Origin: JACVRM01 sp046262315
GTDB lineage: Bacteria > Actinomycetota > Thermoleophilia > Gaiellales > Gaiellaceae
Assembly: GCA_046262315.1 (NCBI GenBank)
Contig: JBHEMZ010000131.1
Coordinates: 1 to 17,328, forward strand
Direction: 5' to 3'
Length of the DNA: 17,328 nt
Shown here: one piece after another, positions 1 through 6,836 of the stretch
How positions within the stretch are numbered: position 1 is the stretch's first letter
Layout: the number at the start of each line of letters is the position of its first letter
Position numbers and translations under genes: made by a program
Notes under the pieces: model-generated
The model's input: the letters and a program-made list of their open reading frames with translations, nothing else
Database searches by the model: none
Told to the model about the DNA's origin: nothing

Positions 1-67
1 CCACCCGCCGCTCAAGCTCCGCCCGCTCCTCCCTGCTCAGCACGATCTCGAAAGGACTCTTCGCCAT
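1..67 (-). CDS. N-terminus of IS630-like transposase (partial)
   Basis: The minus strand opens with an ATG at 67 and stays open to the window edge, giving 22 residues that begin MAKSPFEIVLSREERAELER. The pattern hydrophobic-x-L-S-x-E-E-R-x-x-L-E-R is the usual opening of IS630-family transposases, just before their helix-turn-helix region. The rest of the gene lies outside the window, so neither the DDE catalytic core nor the terminal inverted repeats can be seen. It could instead be a stand-alone HTH protein derived from this family. The identification rests on recalled family resemblance of a very short segment. Confidence 0.4.
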   Translation of the reverse strand, partial: MAKSPFEIVLSREERAELERRV

Positions 68-200
68 GGCGCCCTCTTCGACGCCAACCCTCCGGTCCCT
101 TCAACCGATCACGACCGAACTTACGGCCGGGAGCACTAAGCGGCAAAATCCGCGCGGGAACGTCATGCCGGCGCAGCCGGCGATTCCCCGCGCGGATGAG

Positions 201-273
201 TGCGCCCGGCACGATTCGAACGTGCGACCTCTGCCTCCGCAGGGCAGCGCTCTATCCCCTGAGCTACGGGCGC
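201..273 (-). tRNA. tRNA-Arg (anticodon GCG)
   Basis: A complete 73-nt cloverleaf can be read on the minus strand. The acceptor stem GCGCCCG pairs with CGGGCGC, the D stem GCTC with GAGC, the anticodon stem CTGCC with GGCAG, and the T stem GCACG with CGTGC around TTCGAAT. The 7-nt anticodon loop is CTGCGGA, so positions 34-36 are GCG, which reads CGC and CGU. C35, an A in the D loop at the position-20 region and discriminator A73 all fit arginine identity. No 3' CCA is encoded. A GCG arginine anticodon is unusual in bacteria, which normally use ACG modified to ICG. Confidence 0.93.
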
Positions 274-283
274 GGGGCGACCT

Positions 284-289
284 AGTGTA
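284..289 (-). promoter_or_regulatory. -10 box of the tRNA-Arg gene
   Basis: The minus strand carries TACACT (a TANNNT match) ending 10 nt before the mature 5' end of the tRNA. That is the expected position for a start site a few bases upstream of the tRNA. No convincing -35 hexamer is visible at 16-19 bp. Confidence 0.5.
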
Positions 290-384
290 GCCCTGCGGTG
301 CAAGAACCGGCCGTTTCGCGACCATGACGTTCTTGCGCGGATTCGACGGTCTGCGACAGTCTTAGCGGTCGCATCCGGCAAGAG

Positions 385-1167
385 TTATGCGAGGCGGGCA
401 GGATGGCCCTCGACGCTCAGTAGAGCGTCTTGAGGCACTTCCGTGCGCACGTAGCCGAGCGCAACGACACCATCATTGGTCAGGACAGCGCTCGTAACCC
501 TGCCGACGGTCCTGTCCCCGGCCCGAACTTCGGCGTCGTAGCCCGGCGGGTCGTCGCCCTCGATCTCGAGAACCCGTAGCCCGCGGTTGGCATGCCCGCG
601 GTAGTGGAGGCGGGCGATCGGCTCCTGGCCCGGGTAACAGCCCTTGGTCAGGCTCACCGCCCGGTCCACGAGCCCGGCCTCGGCCGGCAGCACACGATCG
701 TCGAGCTCGCGACCCCAGGCGGGTGTGCGGGCCTCGATGCGCAGTCGCTCCAGCACTTCGTCTGCGAGCCGCTCGCCCGCGGGCTCTGCGTCGAGCAGCT
801 CGCGCGCGGGCGCAGGGTAGTCGGCGATCTCCATTCCGGATCTCCCGCCCAGCACGACGAAAGACCGGTGCTCCTCTGGCCGAACGTCCACCTTGGCCGC
901 GAAGCGGGCGCGCAGCAGCTGACCGCGCAGCGTCTCGCCGAGCCCAGGCTCGGTCAGCAGCAGAAAGTCGTCCGCGGCACGCCGTAACACGCGCACCGGC
1001 GCGATCACGCGCGCCTTGGGTGTGAGCAGCAGCGCATCCTGCGCACCGCCCCGCTCGAGCGCTGCGACGTCGTTCGAGAGCATCCGCTGGAGGAAGTCCT
1101 CCGCGTCAGGCCCGGAGACGGCGACGAAGTCCCGCGGCCGCGGCGCCCAGCCGGTAACCGAATCCAC
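385..1167 (-). CDS. ygfZ: YgfZ/GcvT-like folate-binding protein
   Basis: This 260-residue protein belongs to the YgfZ branch of the aminomethyltransferase (GcvT) fold. The family uses tetrahydrofolate and supports the assembly or repair of Fe-S clusters in certain enzymes, including radical-SAM methylthiotransferases. The hallmark K-G-C-Y-x-G-Q-E is present as KGCYPGQE near residue 175, with the conserved cysteine at about 177. The N-terminal part (VSGPDAEDFLQRMLSNDV) is the usual YgfZ/GcvT opening. The frame is open upstream to 1296, but that would run into the divergent gene. I place the start at GTG 1167 because a TAGACT -10 box lies exactly 7 nt before it, matching other genes here; GTG 1173 is the alternative. 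The link to lipA, another Fe-S enzyme in the window, is only suggestive. Confidence 0.88.
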   Translation of the reverse strand: MDSVTGWAPRPRDFVAVSGPDAEDFLQRMLSNDVAALERGGAQDALLLTPKARVIAPVRVLRRAADDFLLLTEPGLGETLRGQLLRARFAAKVDVRPEEHRSFVVLGGRSGMEIADYPAPARELLDAEPAGERLADEVLERLRIEARTPAWGRELDDRVLPAEAGLVDRAVSLTKGCYPGQEPIARLHYRGHANRGLRVLEIEGDDPPGYDAEVRAGDRTVGRVTSAVLTNDGVVALGYVRTEVPQDALLSVEGHPARLA

Positions 1168-1173
1168 GCTCAC

Positions 1174-1180
1174 TAGTCTA
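1174..1180. promoter_or_regulatory. Overlapping divergent -10 boxes
   Basis: The plus strand reads TAGTCT at 1174-1179, 9 nt before the ATG at 1189. The minus strand reads TAGACT at 1180-1175, 7 nt before the GTG at 1167. The two hexamers share five base pairs, so both promoters cannot be open at once. Neither has a recognisable -35 box. Confidence 0.55.
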
Positions 1181-1188
1181 GAAACGCG

Positions 1189-1800
1189 ATGCCACTCTTC
1201 CGCTCGAAGGCCGAGGACAAGGTGCGCGCCGCCGGATACGACCCCGCTCGCCTCCCACCAGGGCAGTACCTGACGGAGAAGTGGCCGGTGCTCCACGCCG
1301 GCTCGGTGCCCCGGACCGACCTCGCGATGTGGGACTTCCGCATCTGGGGCGAGGTCGAGGAGCCGCTCGCGCTACGCTGGGACGAGCTTCAAGCGCTGCC
1401 GAGCCGGGAGATCCGGATCGACATCCACTGCGTGACCCGCTGGAGCCGCTTCGACACCCGATTCCGCGGCGTGCACTGGAGCGAGTTGGCGAGGCTCGTG
1501 CGGCCGAAGCCGAGTGCCCGCTTCGTCGTCGCCCACGCCGAGCAGGGCTTCACGTCGAACGTGCCCGTCACGGCCATCGAGGACGAGCACGCGTTGATCG
1601 CGTGGGAGGCCGACGGCGAGCCGCTGACGCCGGAGCACGGCTGGCCGCTGCGCCTGGTGGTGCCGTCCCGCTACTTCTGGAAGAGCGCGAAGTGGCTCCG
1701 CGGCCTGGAGCTGCGCGCTACGGACGAGCCCGGCTTCTGGGAGCGCTACGGCTACCACAACGACGCCGACTACTGGAAGGAAGAGCGCTACCAGTTCTAG
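1189..1800 (+). CDS. Sulfite-oxidase-like molybdopterin enzyme
   Basis: This 203-residue protein matches the cytoplasmic sulfite-oxidase-like oxidoreductases (COG2041, the oxidoreductase molybdopterin-binding domain). These enzymes bind Mo-molybdopterin through one cysteine, here Cys81 in the segment IDIHCVTRWSRFDTRF. The conserved downstream parts are visible: GVHWSEL, the stretch around HAEQGFTSNVP, and the substrate-side motif HGWPLRLVVPSRYFWKSAKW near the C-terminus. There is no Tat or Sec signal and no membrane segment, unlike periplasmic MsrP (YedY), so it should act in the cytoplasm. The length is normal for the short members. The ATG at 1189 gives the natural start and lies 9 nt after a TAGTCT box. 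The physiological substrate is unknown for this subgroup. Confidence 0.88.
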   Translation: MPLFRSKAEDKVRAAGYDPARLPPGQYLTEKWPVLHAGSVPRTDLAMWDFRIWGEVEEPLALRWDELQALPSREIRIDIHCVTRWSRFDTRFRGVHWSELARLVRPKPSARFVVAHAEQGFTSNVPVTAIEDEHALIAWEADGEPLTPEHGWPLRLVVPSRYFWKSAKWLRGLELRATDEPGFWERYGYHNDADYWKEERYQF

Positions 1801-1865
1801 AGGGCGCGAACCCTGATTTCTGGTGGTTCCTTCCCAGGCGTTTACGCCATGACGAGCAGACCTCG

Positions 1866-1890
1866 GTTTGAGCTGAGAAAGCCGGGGTAA
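1866..1890 (+). promoter_or_regulatory. Possible SigB-type promoter
   Basis: GTTT at 1866-1869 and GGGTAA at 1885-1890 are separated by 15 bp. This fits the general-stress sigma factor consensus of Gram-positive bacteria (GTTT, 13-15 bp, GGGTAT) at all but the last base. It lies 44 bp upstream of the TTG start of the secreted sialidase-like gene. The match is by eye only. Confidence 0.4.
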
Positions 1891-1934
1891 GGCTGTCGTT
1901 GAAGGGGCACTTACAGAAGAAGGAAGGGGTTCCA

Positions 1935-3827
1935 TTGAGACGGCTTACGCTTGTCGTGCTCGGTTGCGTGGTCGGGACGCTTGCCGTCGCTGGCATCGCG
2001 GCCGCGGACGACCAGGTCACCGGCGAAGACATTCCGTACGTCCGCCACGACGGCGGATCGGACACGGGCATCGGGCACTGCAACAGCAACGCGACGGATT
2101 ACCCGAACGTCAATCCAGACACGGCCACCGGCGACGCCGACGCGAACGACGGCGGCCACCGCCGGCAGGGCAACGAGCCGTATACCGTCGTCGATCCGAC
2201 GAATCCGATGCACGTCTACGCCGGCTGGAACGACTACTGCCTCACCGACCTCGGCGCCGGCTGGCAGGGATTCGGGTTTTCGACCGACGGCGGCGCCACA
2301 TGGACGAGCTCGCTCGTCCCCGGCTACCCGCAGGACACGTCCAGGGAGGGCACGGACTCGCCGCTGTTCGGCAAGCACACGGATGCCGGCGACCCGGTCG
2401 CCGCGTTCGACCGGGCGGGCAACCTCTTCGTCGGCGGAATCGCCTTCAACCGGGTGGGCGCTACGAACGGGGACGTCTACGTCGCGACGTACGGCACGGC
2501 CCCGTCCGGCGCGCTGCCCGTCGACTACCTGCGCACGGTCGTGGTCGGCAAGGGCACGCCTTCGCGCAACTTCCAGGGGATCTTCCAGGACAAGCCGATG
2601 CTCGAGGTCGACCGCACGGAGGGAGCGAACGACGGCAACGTGTACGTGTGCTGGTCGCGCTTCACCGGCTTCGGCCAGAACAAGGTGTACTTCAGCTACT
2701 CGCGCAATCACGGCGCCACGTTCTCTCAACCGATCTCCATCTCGCGGTCCAAGGACGTTCGCTCGGTCCAGGGCTGCGACATCGCGATCGAGAGCGACGG
2801 GGACGTCTACGTCACGTTCCGGACGTTCGACGACCCGGGCGCGAAGTCGTTCAACGGGCTGGCGTTCGCCCGCTCGGCGAACGGCGGCCAGAGCTTCAGC
2901 CGCGCCGAGCTGATCCGCACGATCGTGCCGTATGCGCCGTTCGACACCAGTCGCCAGTGCGGCGACGGGCCGTTCCTGTGCCCGTCGGACTTCGTCTTCC
3001 ACCGCGTGCCGCTCGAGCCGCGCGTAACCGCCGACCAGAGCGGCGCGCTCCCAGGCGTCTACCTCGCGTACAACGAGGTCGATCCGAACTCGATCGAGGC
3101 GAGCGACACGTCCTACTTCTCGGCCGGCGGAGGACGGGTCGGCCAGTCGAAGGTCTACGTGATCCGAACGCTCAACAACGGCGGCAGGTGGAGCGCGCCG
3201 ATGGCGGTCGACGATGCCGATGATGAGGGACACCAGTTCTTGCCGGACATCGACGCCTGGGCGGGCAAGCTGGGCGTCGTCTGGCAGGACAACCGGACGG
3301 ACGAGGAGTACTCCGTGCAGTTCCCGATCGGAAACAGGTACGTCCGATTCGAGAATGAAAACCGAGCAATCTCGTCCGGACGGGAGGAGATCGTCAACTC
3401 CTACTTCGCCTCGCTCGCGAACGCGACGCCGCTCGCGTTTGGTGCATCGCAGAAGGTGTCCGAGGTTGGACACCAGTCGCAGTACGAGATGTTCGGCAGC
3501 CGGAACGTCCCCTTCCACGGCGATTACAACTGGGTCTCGATCGCTAGCCGCGCAGACGGCTCGGAGTTCGCGTACATGGGGTGGACGGACAACCGCGACG
3601 TCGTCGAGGGAGACGACGAGCGTGAGCTCGCGGAGGACGGGTTCGACGACAACTTCGACGTGCGCCAGTGCCGGAAGGACCTCGGCGAGGAATCGCAGTC
3701 GCAGGGTCTCGGGCCGGAGTGGCTTCCGCTCTCACGCCGCGACCAGCCCTTCACGGGCGACAACTGCGGAAACGCGGGAGGTCTCGACCAAAACATCTAC
3801 GGCGCGGGCGTCGAACTCGGGCCATAG
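1935..3827 (+). CDS. Secreted sialidase-fold (BNR-repeat-like) protein
   Basis: This 630-residue exported protein probably folds as a beta-propeller. I chose TTG 1935 because AGGAAGGGG (1921-1929) precedes it at good distance and the protein then begins with a proper signal peptide: MRR, a hydrophobic run, and A-A-A cleavage at about residue 24. A TTG at 1899 would place charged residues in front of it. One clear Asp box (S-x-D-x-G-x-x-W) occurs as STDGGATW near residues 116-123. Degenerate relatives occur further on (YSRNHGATF, RSANGGQSF, RTLNNGGRW), typical of sialidase/BNR propellers. The sequence is rich in Asp, Asn and Gly, and I see no membrane anchor or sorting signal at the C-terminus. 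True sialidase activity cannot be claimed, since no arginine triad was verified. A possible SigB-type promoter lies upstream. Confidence 0.75.
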   Translation: MRRLTLVVLGCVVGTLAVAGIAAADDQVTGEDIPYVRHDGGSDTGIGHCNSNATDYPNVNPDTATGDADANDGGHRRQGNEPYTVVDPTNPMHVYAGWNDYCLTDLGAGWQGFGFSTDGGATWTSSLVPGYPQDTSREGTDSPLFGKHTDAGDPVAAFDRAGNLFVGGIAFNRVGATNGDVYVATYGTAPSGALPVDYLRTVVVGKGTPSRNFQGIFQDKPMLEVDRTEGANDGNVYVCWSRFTGFGQNKVYFSYSRNHGATFSQPISISRSKDVRSVQGCDIAIESDGDVYVTFRTFDDPGAKSFNGLAFARSANGGQSFSRAELIRTIVPYAPFDTSRQCGDGPFLCPSDFVFHRVPLEPRVTADQSGALPGVYLAYNEVDPNSIEASDTSYFSAGGGRVGQSKVYVIRTLNNGGRWSAPMAVDDADDEGHQFLPDIDAWAGKLGVVWQDNRTDEEYSVQFPIGNRYVRFENENRAISSGREEIVNSYFASLANATPLAFGASQKVSEVGHQSQYEMFGSRNVPFHGDYNWVSIASRADGSEFAYMGWTDNRDVVEGDDERELAEDGFDDNFDVRQCRKDLGEESQSQGLGPEWLPLSRRDQPFTGDNCGNAGGLDQNIYGAGVELGP

Positions 3828-3849
3828 CGCGTAACGCGACCCTTCATGT

Positions 3850-3882
3850 GAGCAAGGGCGGCCGGTGGGGTCGCCCTTGCTC
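3850..3882 (+). terminator. Hairpin terminator after the sialidase-like gene
   Basis: GAGCAAGGGCG (3850-3860) pairs perfectly with CGCCCTTGCTC (3872-3882) across an 11-nt loop, starting 22 nt after the stop codon. There is no T tract, so it may act as a U-less terminator of the kind seen in actinobacteria, or as a 3' end protector. Confidence 0.7.
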
Positions 3883-4199
3883 GTGCACACGGGGCAGGAA
3901 AACCGCAACGGGGCGGTACAGGTCCCTCAGTCGTGGAGCTGCGCCGCGGACGGCCCGGTCTGTTGAAGGACAGACGGGACGGACTCTCAAACGCCGCGGA
4001 CTCTCGACCCGATGGCCGCCGGCGCCCTCCACCGACGGCTTCCCGCTTCGCTCGCCTTGCCCGACGGTCACCGCGGGTTGCGCAGGCCGAGAGCCGCGCT
4101 CGCCGCCGGCCGTTGTCTCGATTAGCGCGTACACAGGGCGGTCCTTGTTCGAGGAGCTCCCTCGAATCACTCGAACGAGGTTTGAGAAGCCGGCCTAAC

Positions 4200-4270
4200 G
4201 GGCGATAACAGAGGCACATACCTGCCCTTTACCCCTCTGAAACGGCGCGACTTACGCGCCGTTTCGCTTT
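4200..4270 (+). ncRNA. Candidate short RNA ending in a terminator
   Basis: Downstream of a GTTT-like element at 4180 is a short non-coding stretch. It can fold CAGAGG (from about 4209) against CCTCTG (ending at 4239). This is followed directly by a textbook intrinsic terminator. No open reading frame of note lies inside. A transcript of about 70 nt would fit, but the same terminator could simply end readthrough from the upstream gene. Confidence 0.2.
4239..4270 (+). terminator. Strong intrinsic terminator
   Basis: GAAACGGCGCG (4239-4249) pairs perfectly with CGCGCCGTTTC (4255-4265) over a 5-nt loop ACTTA. GCTTTT follows, giving a U tract on the plus strand. The stem also ends transcription coming from the minus-strand gene whose stop is at 4278, so it may serve both sides. 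Confidence 0.8.
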
Positions 4271-4277
4271 TCGGCGA

Positions 4278-4703
4278 CTACGGGGCGGGAACGCCCCAGC
4301 GCCACGAGACACTTCTGGCACGCGCCCCCGCAAGCGCAGCACGGAGCGTCTCTGCGTCCTCGATGGGGAACCACGCGGGATCGAGATCACACCAACCGCA
4401 CAGCACTATGCGGTGCCGGGCCAGAAAGTCTTCCGAGTCGGGATCGTCAGGATCGATGCCGCCGAGATCCAGCCACGCGGCGCGCCGGCCGCAGGCATCA
4501 CACGCGCCGCCTGGACCTGCGAACTCGCCCCAGACGCCCGTGTCCCATCGCTCATCGAGCCATGCAGCGAGCCGGCCGAGCTCGCATCGCCACCAGCGGG
4601 GCAGGCGTTCGGTCAGGCGAACGACCGCCGGCCGGTACGCAACTTCGTCGATCGCGTAACACGCGGCGTTCAGCGCACAGACCGTCAGGCGTCGAGCGTC
4701 CAT
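4278..4703 (-). CDS. Hypothetical CxxC protein
   Basis: I do not recognise this 141-residue protein. It is likely real: codon third positions are strongly GC-biased as in its neighbours, and it has two CxxC pairs (C68/C71 in CDACG and C102/C105 in CGWC) that could bind one zinc ion. An N-terminal helical part is rich in Trp and Arg (RLPRWWRCELGRLAAWLDERW). The ATG at 4703 is preferred because the upstream extension would cross the groEL terminator. No good Shine-Dalgarno is present at proper spacing (GGGGGA abuts the ATG). The start follows the T tract of the groEL terminator by only about 17 nt, so it is probably expressed by limited readthrough or a weak promoter in that short space. Confidence 0.6.
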   Translation of the reverse strand: MDARRLTVCALNAACYAIDEVAYRPAVVRLTERLPRWWRCELGRLAAWLDERWDTGVWGEFAGPGGACDACGRRAAWLDLGGIDPDDPDSEDFLARHRIVLCGWCDLDPAWFPIEDAETLRAALAGARARSVSWRWGVPAP

Positions 4704-4720
4704 TCCCCCAATCGTGCCGC

Positions 4721-4757
4721 AAAAGAGCGAGGGCCCCGCACCGCGGGGCCCTCGCTC
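4721..4757 (-). terminator. Intrinsic terminator of groES-groEL
   Basis: A perfect 15-bp stem (GAGCGAGGGCCCCGC against GCGGGGCCCTCGCTC, 3-nt loop) lies at 4725-4757, 26 nt past the groEL stop. On the minus strand it is followed by TTTT (4724-4721), giving a standard rho-independent terminator for the chaperonin transcript. Confidence 0.9.
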
Positions 4758-4783
4758 CAGCTGGACGGCAGCGCAAGCTGCGG

Positions 4784-6406
4784 TCACATCATGTCGGGCA
4801 TACCGCCCGGCATTCCGGCCATAGCCGGGTTCTTCTCCGGCGGCTCGGCAACGATCGCCTCGGTCATGAGGATGTTCTTCGCGATCGACGCAGCGTTCTG
4901 CAGCGCCGAGCGGGTGACCATCGTCGGGTCGATGATGCCGGCCGCGACGAGATCCTCGACCTCGCCGGTTTCGACGTTCAGGCCCTGTCCGGCACCGGCG
5001 TTGCGGATCTTGTCGACCACGACTGAGCCCTCGAGCCCGCCGTTCTCCGCGAGCTGGCGAATCGGCTCTTCGAGCGCGCGCCGAATGATCTGCGCACCTG
5101 TGCGCTCGTCACCCTCGAGCTTGTCGAGGTCGATCGCCTGGACGGCGTTCAAAAGCGCGACACCGCCGCCCGGGACAATGCCCTCCTCGAGCGCGGCCCG
5201 CGTCGCCTGCACGGCGTCCTCGACGCGGTGCTTCTTCTCCTTCATCTCCGTCTCGGTGGCCGCGCCGACCTTGATGACCGCCACCCCGCCTGACAGCTTC
5301 GCCAGGCGCTCCTGGAGCTTCTCGCGGTCGAAGTCGGAGTCGGTCGTCTCGATCTCGGACTTGATCTGCTTGATCCGGCCCTTGATCCCCTCGGTGTCCC
5401 CCGCGCCGTCGATGATCGTCGTCGAGTCCTTGTCGACGACGACGCGGCGAGCCTTGCCGAGCTGCGAGACCTTCGTGTTCTCCAGCTTGAGGCCCATCTC
5501 CTCGGTGATCACCTCGGCGCCCGTCAGGATCGCGATGTCCTCGAGCATGCGCTTGCGGCGGTCGCCGAAGCCCGGCGCCTTGACGGCGACGGCCTGGAAA
5601 GTGCCGCGCAGCTTGTTGACCACGATCGTCGCGAGTGACTCGCCCTCGACGTCCTCGGCCACAATCAGCAGCGGGCGCCCGGCCTGGATGACCTGCTCGA
5701 GCACCGGAAGCAGATCCTTGACGGCGCCGATCTTCTGGTTGGCGACCAGGATGTACGGCTCCTCGAGCACGGCCTCCATGCGCTCTGGGTCCGTGATCAT
5801 GTAGGGCGACTGGTAGCCCTTGTCGAACTGCATGCCCTCCGTGAACTCGAGCTCGAGGCCGAAGGTCTGGCCCTCCTCGACGTTCACGACGCCGTCCTTG
5901 CCGACCTTCTCGATCGCGTCGGCGATGTTCTCGCCGATCTCCTTCTCGCGCGAGGAGATGGTGGCGACCCGGGCGATGTCCTCCTTGCCCGAGATCTCCT
6001 TGGACTGCGACTTCAGGTTTTCGACGACCGAGTCGACGGCCTGCTCGATGCCGCGCTTCAGACCCATCGGGTTCGCGCCGGCGGCCACGTTCTTCAGGCC
6101 CTCGCGCACGATTGCCTGCGCGAGCACGGTCGCGGTCGTGGTGCCGTCGCCGGCGACGTCGTTCGTCGCCGTGGCGACCTCGCGCACGAGCTGGGCGCCC
6201 TGGTTCTCGAAGACGTCCTCCACCTCGATCTCACGCGCAATCGTGACGCCGTCGTTCGTAATCGTCGGCGCGCCGAACTTCTTGTCCAGCACGACGTAGC
6301 GGCCCTTTGGACCGAGCGTCACCTTGACAGCGTCGGCAAGGACGTTCACGCCGCGCTCGAGCGAGCGGCGCGCGTCCTCGTTGAACTTCAGCTCCTTGTG
6401 TGCCAT
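4784..6406 (-). CDS. groEL: Chaperonin GroEL (Hsp60)
   Basis: This 540-residue protein is a full-length GroEL, the ATP-driven double-ring folding chaperone of the cytoplasm. Visible marks are the ATP-binding segment GDGTTTATVLAQAIV near residues 86-100, the N-terminal VKVTLGPKGR with its phosphate-binding LGPKG, the apical-domain stretch, and GIVPGGGVALL in the C-terminal equatorial domain. It ends in a short Gly-Met tail (GMPGGMPDMM), the typical flexible C-terminus inside the ring. The ATG at 6406 is preceded by GGAGGTAA at ideal distance. It lies 20 nt behind groES, and the pair is transcribed together from the CIRCE promoter. Many actinobacteria carry a second, unlinked groEL; this one is the groES-linked copy. 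Confidence 0.98.
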   Translation of the reverse strand: MAHKELKFNEDARRSLERGVNVLADAVKVTLGPKGRYVVLDKKFGAPTITNDGVTIAREIEVEDVFENQGAQLVREVATATNDVAGDGTTTATVLAQAIVREGLKNVAAGANPMGLKRGIEQAVDSVVENLKSQSKEISGKEDIARVATISSREKEIGENIADAIEKVGKDGVVNVEEGQTFGLELEFTEGMQFDKGYQSPYMITDPERMEAVLEEPYILVANQKIGAVKDLLPVLEQVIQAGRPLLIVAEDVEGESLATIVVNKLRGTFQAVAVKAPGFGDRRKRMLEDIAILTGAEVITEEMGLKLENTKVSQLGKARRVVVDKDSTTIIDGAGDTEGIKGRIKQIKSEIETTDSDFDREKLQERLAKLSGGVAVIKVGAATETEMKEKKHRVEDAVQATRAALEEGIVPGGGVALLNAVQAIDLDKLEGDERTGAQIIRRALEEPIRQLAENGGLEGSVVVDKIRNAGAGQGLNVETGEVEDLVAAGIIDPTMVTRSALQNAASIAKNILMTEAIVAEPPEKNPAMAGMPGGMPDMM

Positions 6407-6426
6407 CTGTTACCTCCGTCTCGTTT

Positions 6427-6744
6427 CTATGCGGCGGCGCCGGCCGGCTCCCGGTCGCCCACGACCTTGGCGAGCACGTCCGACTCGCGCAGGATCAGCA
6501 CCTCGTCGCTGCCGAGCCTTATTTCCGTACCTCCGTACTTGGAGAAGATCACCTCGTCGTCTTCAGCGACGTCCATCGAGATGTAGTTGCCGTCCTCGTC
6601 GCGGGGGCCGGGACCAACCGCGAGGACGCGGCCCCGCTGCGGCTTCTCCTTGGCCGTGTCCGGAAGGACGATGCCGCTCGAGGTGGTTTCCTCCTCCTCG
6701 AGCACCTCGACGATCAGGCGGTCGCCAAGCGGCTGTAGGTTCAT
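6427..6744 (-). CDS. groES: Co-chaperonin GroES (Hsp10)
   Basis: This 105-residue lid protein caps the GroEL cavity. It shows the family sequence from the start (NLQPLGDRLIVEVLEEEETTSSGIVLPD, with the mobile loop at about residues 17-32) through GRVLAVGPGPRDEDG and IFSKYGGTEI. The Ala-rich tail REPAGAAA makes it slightly longer than the usual 94-100 residues. The frame is open upstream to 6783, but ATG 6744 is the right start: AGGAGG lies 6 nt before it, and the longer version would overlap the CIRCE operator. It is the first gene of the groES-groEL operon. Confidence 0.97.
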   Translation of the reverse strand: MNLQPLGDRLIVEVLEEEETTSSGIVLPDTAKEKPQRGRVLAVGPGPRDEDGNYISMDVAEDDEVIFSKYGGTEIRLGSDEVLILRESDVLAKVVGDREPAGAAA

Positions 6745-6776
6745 CTGAACCTCCTGTTTTGACTTTGTGTCACCTT

Positions 6777-6803
6777 CTGGCACTCACCAAGCGGGAGTGC
6801 CAG
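6777..6803. promoter_or_regulatory. CIRCE operator (HrcA binding site)
   Basis: CTGGCACTC (6777-6785), a 9-nt spacer, and GAGTGCCAG (6795-6803) form a perfect inverted repeat. It matches the CIRCE consensus TTAGCACTC-N9-GAGTGCTAA except in the outer two or three bases of each arm. It covers the expected transcription start of groES. This implies repression by HrcA, relieved by heat; hrcA itself is not in the window. Confidence 0.95.
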
Positions 6804-6806
6804 GGC

Positions 6807-6836
6807 ATAGTAGCGGCGATCTGCGGCACTTTGCAA
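6807..6836 (-). promoter_or_regulatory. groES-groEL promoter
   Basis: On the minus strand TTGCAA (6836-6831) and TACTAT (6812-6807) are 18 bp apart, a good housekeeping-sigma promoter. The start site would fall at the edge of CIRCE, as usual for HrcA-controlled promoters. Confidence 0.8.

Larger units (their letters stand above)
68..384. other. Non-coding stretch containing the tRNA gene
   Basis: This gap lies between the transposase start and the ygfZ-like stop codon. Apart from the tRNA-Arg gene and its -10 box I see no coding sequence. The short open frames crossing it are in the shadow of the tRNA and have no recognisable protein features. I saw no IS terminal repeat that I could defend. 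Confidence 0.6.
3828..4277. other. Intergenic region of about 450 nt, no gene seen
   Basis: I see no credible coding sequence here. It contains a hairpin terminator just after the sialidase-like gene (3850-3882) and a smaller inverted repeat TTCGAGG/CCTCGAA at 4148-4166. A segment at 4180-4218 resembles the leader at 1866-1910, and a strong terminator lies at 4239-4270. The stretch from about 3890 to 4140 shows nothing I can name. Confidence 0.6.

Noticed and set aside
201..273. tRNA as an integration site of a genomic island
   Set aside because: No integrase gene and no repeat of the tRNA 3' end could be found in the window; an IS630-like fragment nearby does not use tRNA sites.
1801..1934. 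Riboswitch (for example c-di-AMP type) ahead of the secreted protein gene
   Set aside because: Secreted actinobacterial proteins often have one, but I could not match the conserved core motifs and the leader would be short.
1911..3518. Long minus-strand open frame opposite the sialidase-like gene
   Set aside because: Its composition is that of an antisense shadow (Arg/Val/Asp-rich without domains); the plus strand has a signal peptide, Asp box and Shine-Dalgarno.
4413..5804. Long plus-strand open frame antisense to groEL
   Set aside because: It is the Ser/Thr/Pro-rich shadow of GroEL codons in a high-GC gene and has no protein family features; GroEL on the other strand is unmistakable.
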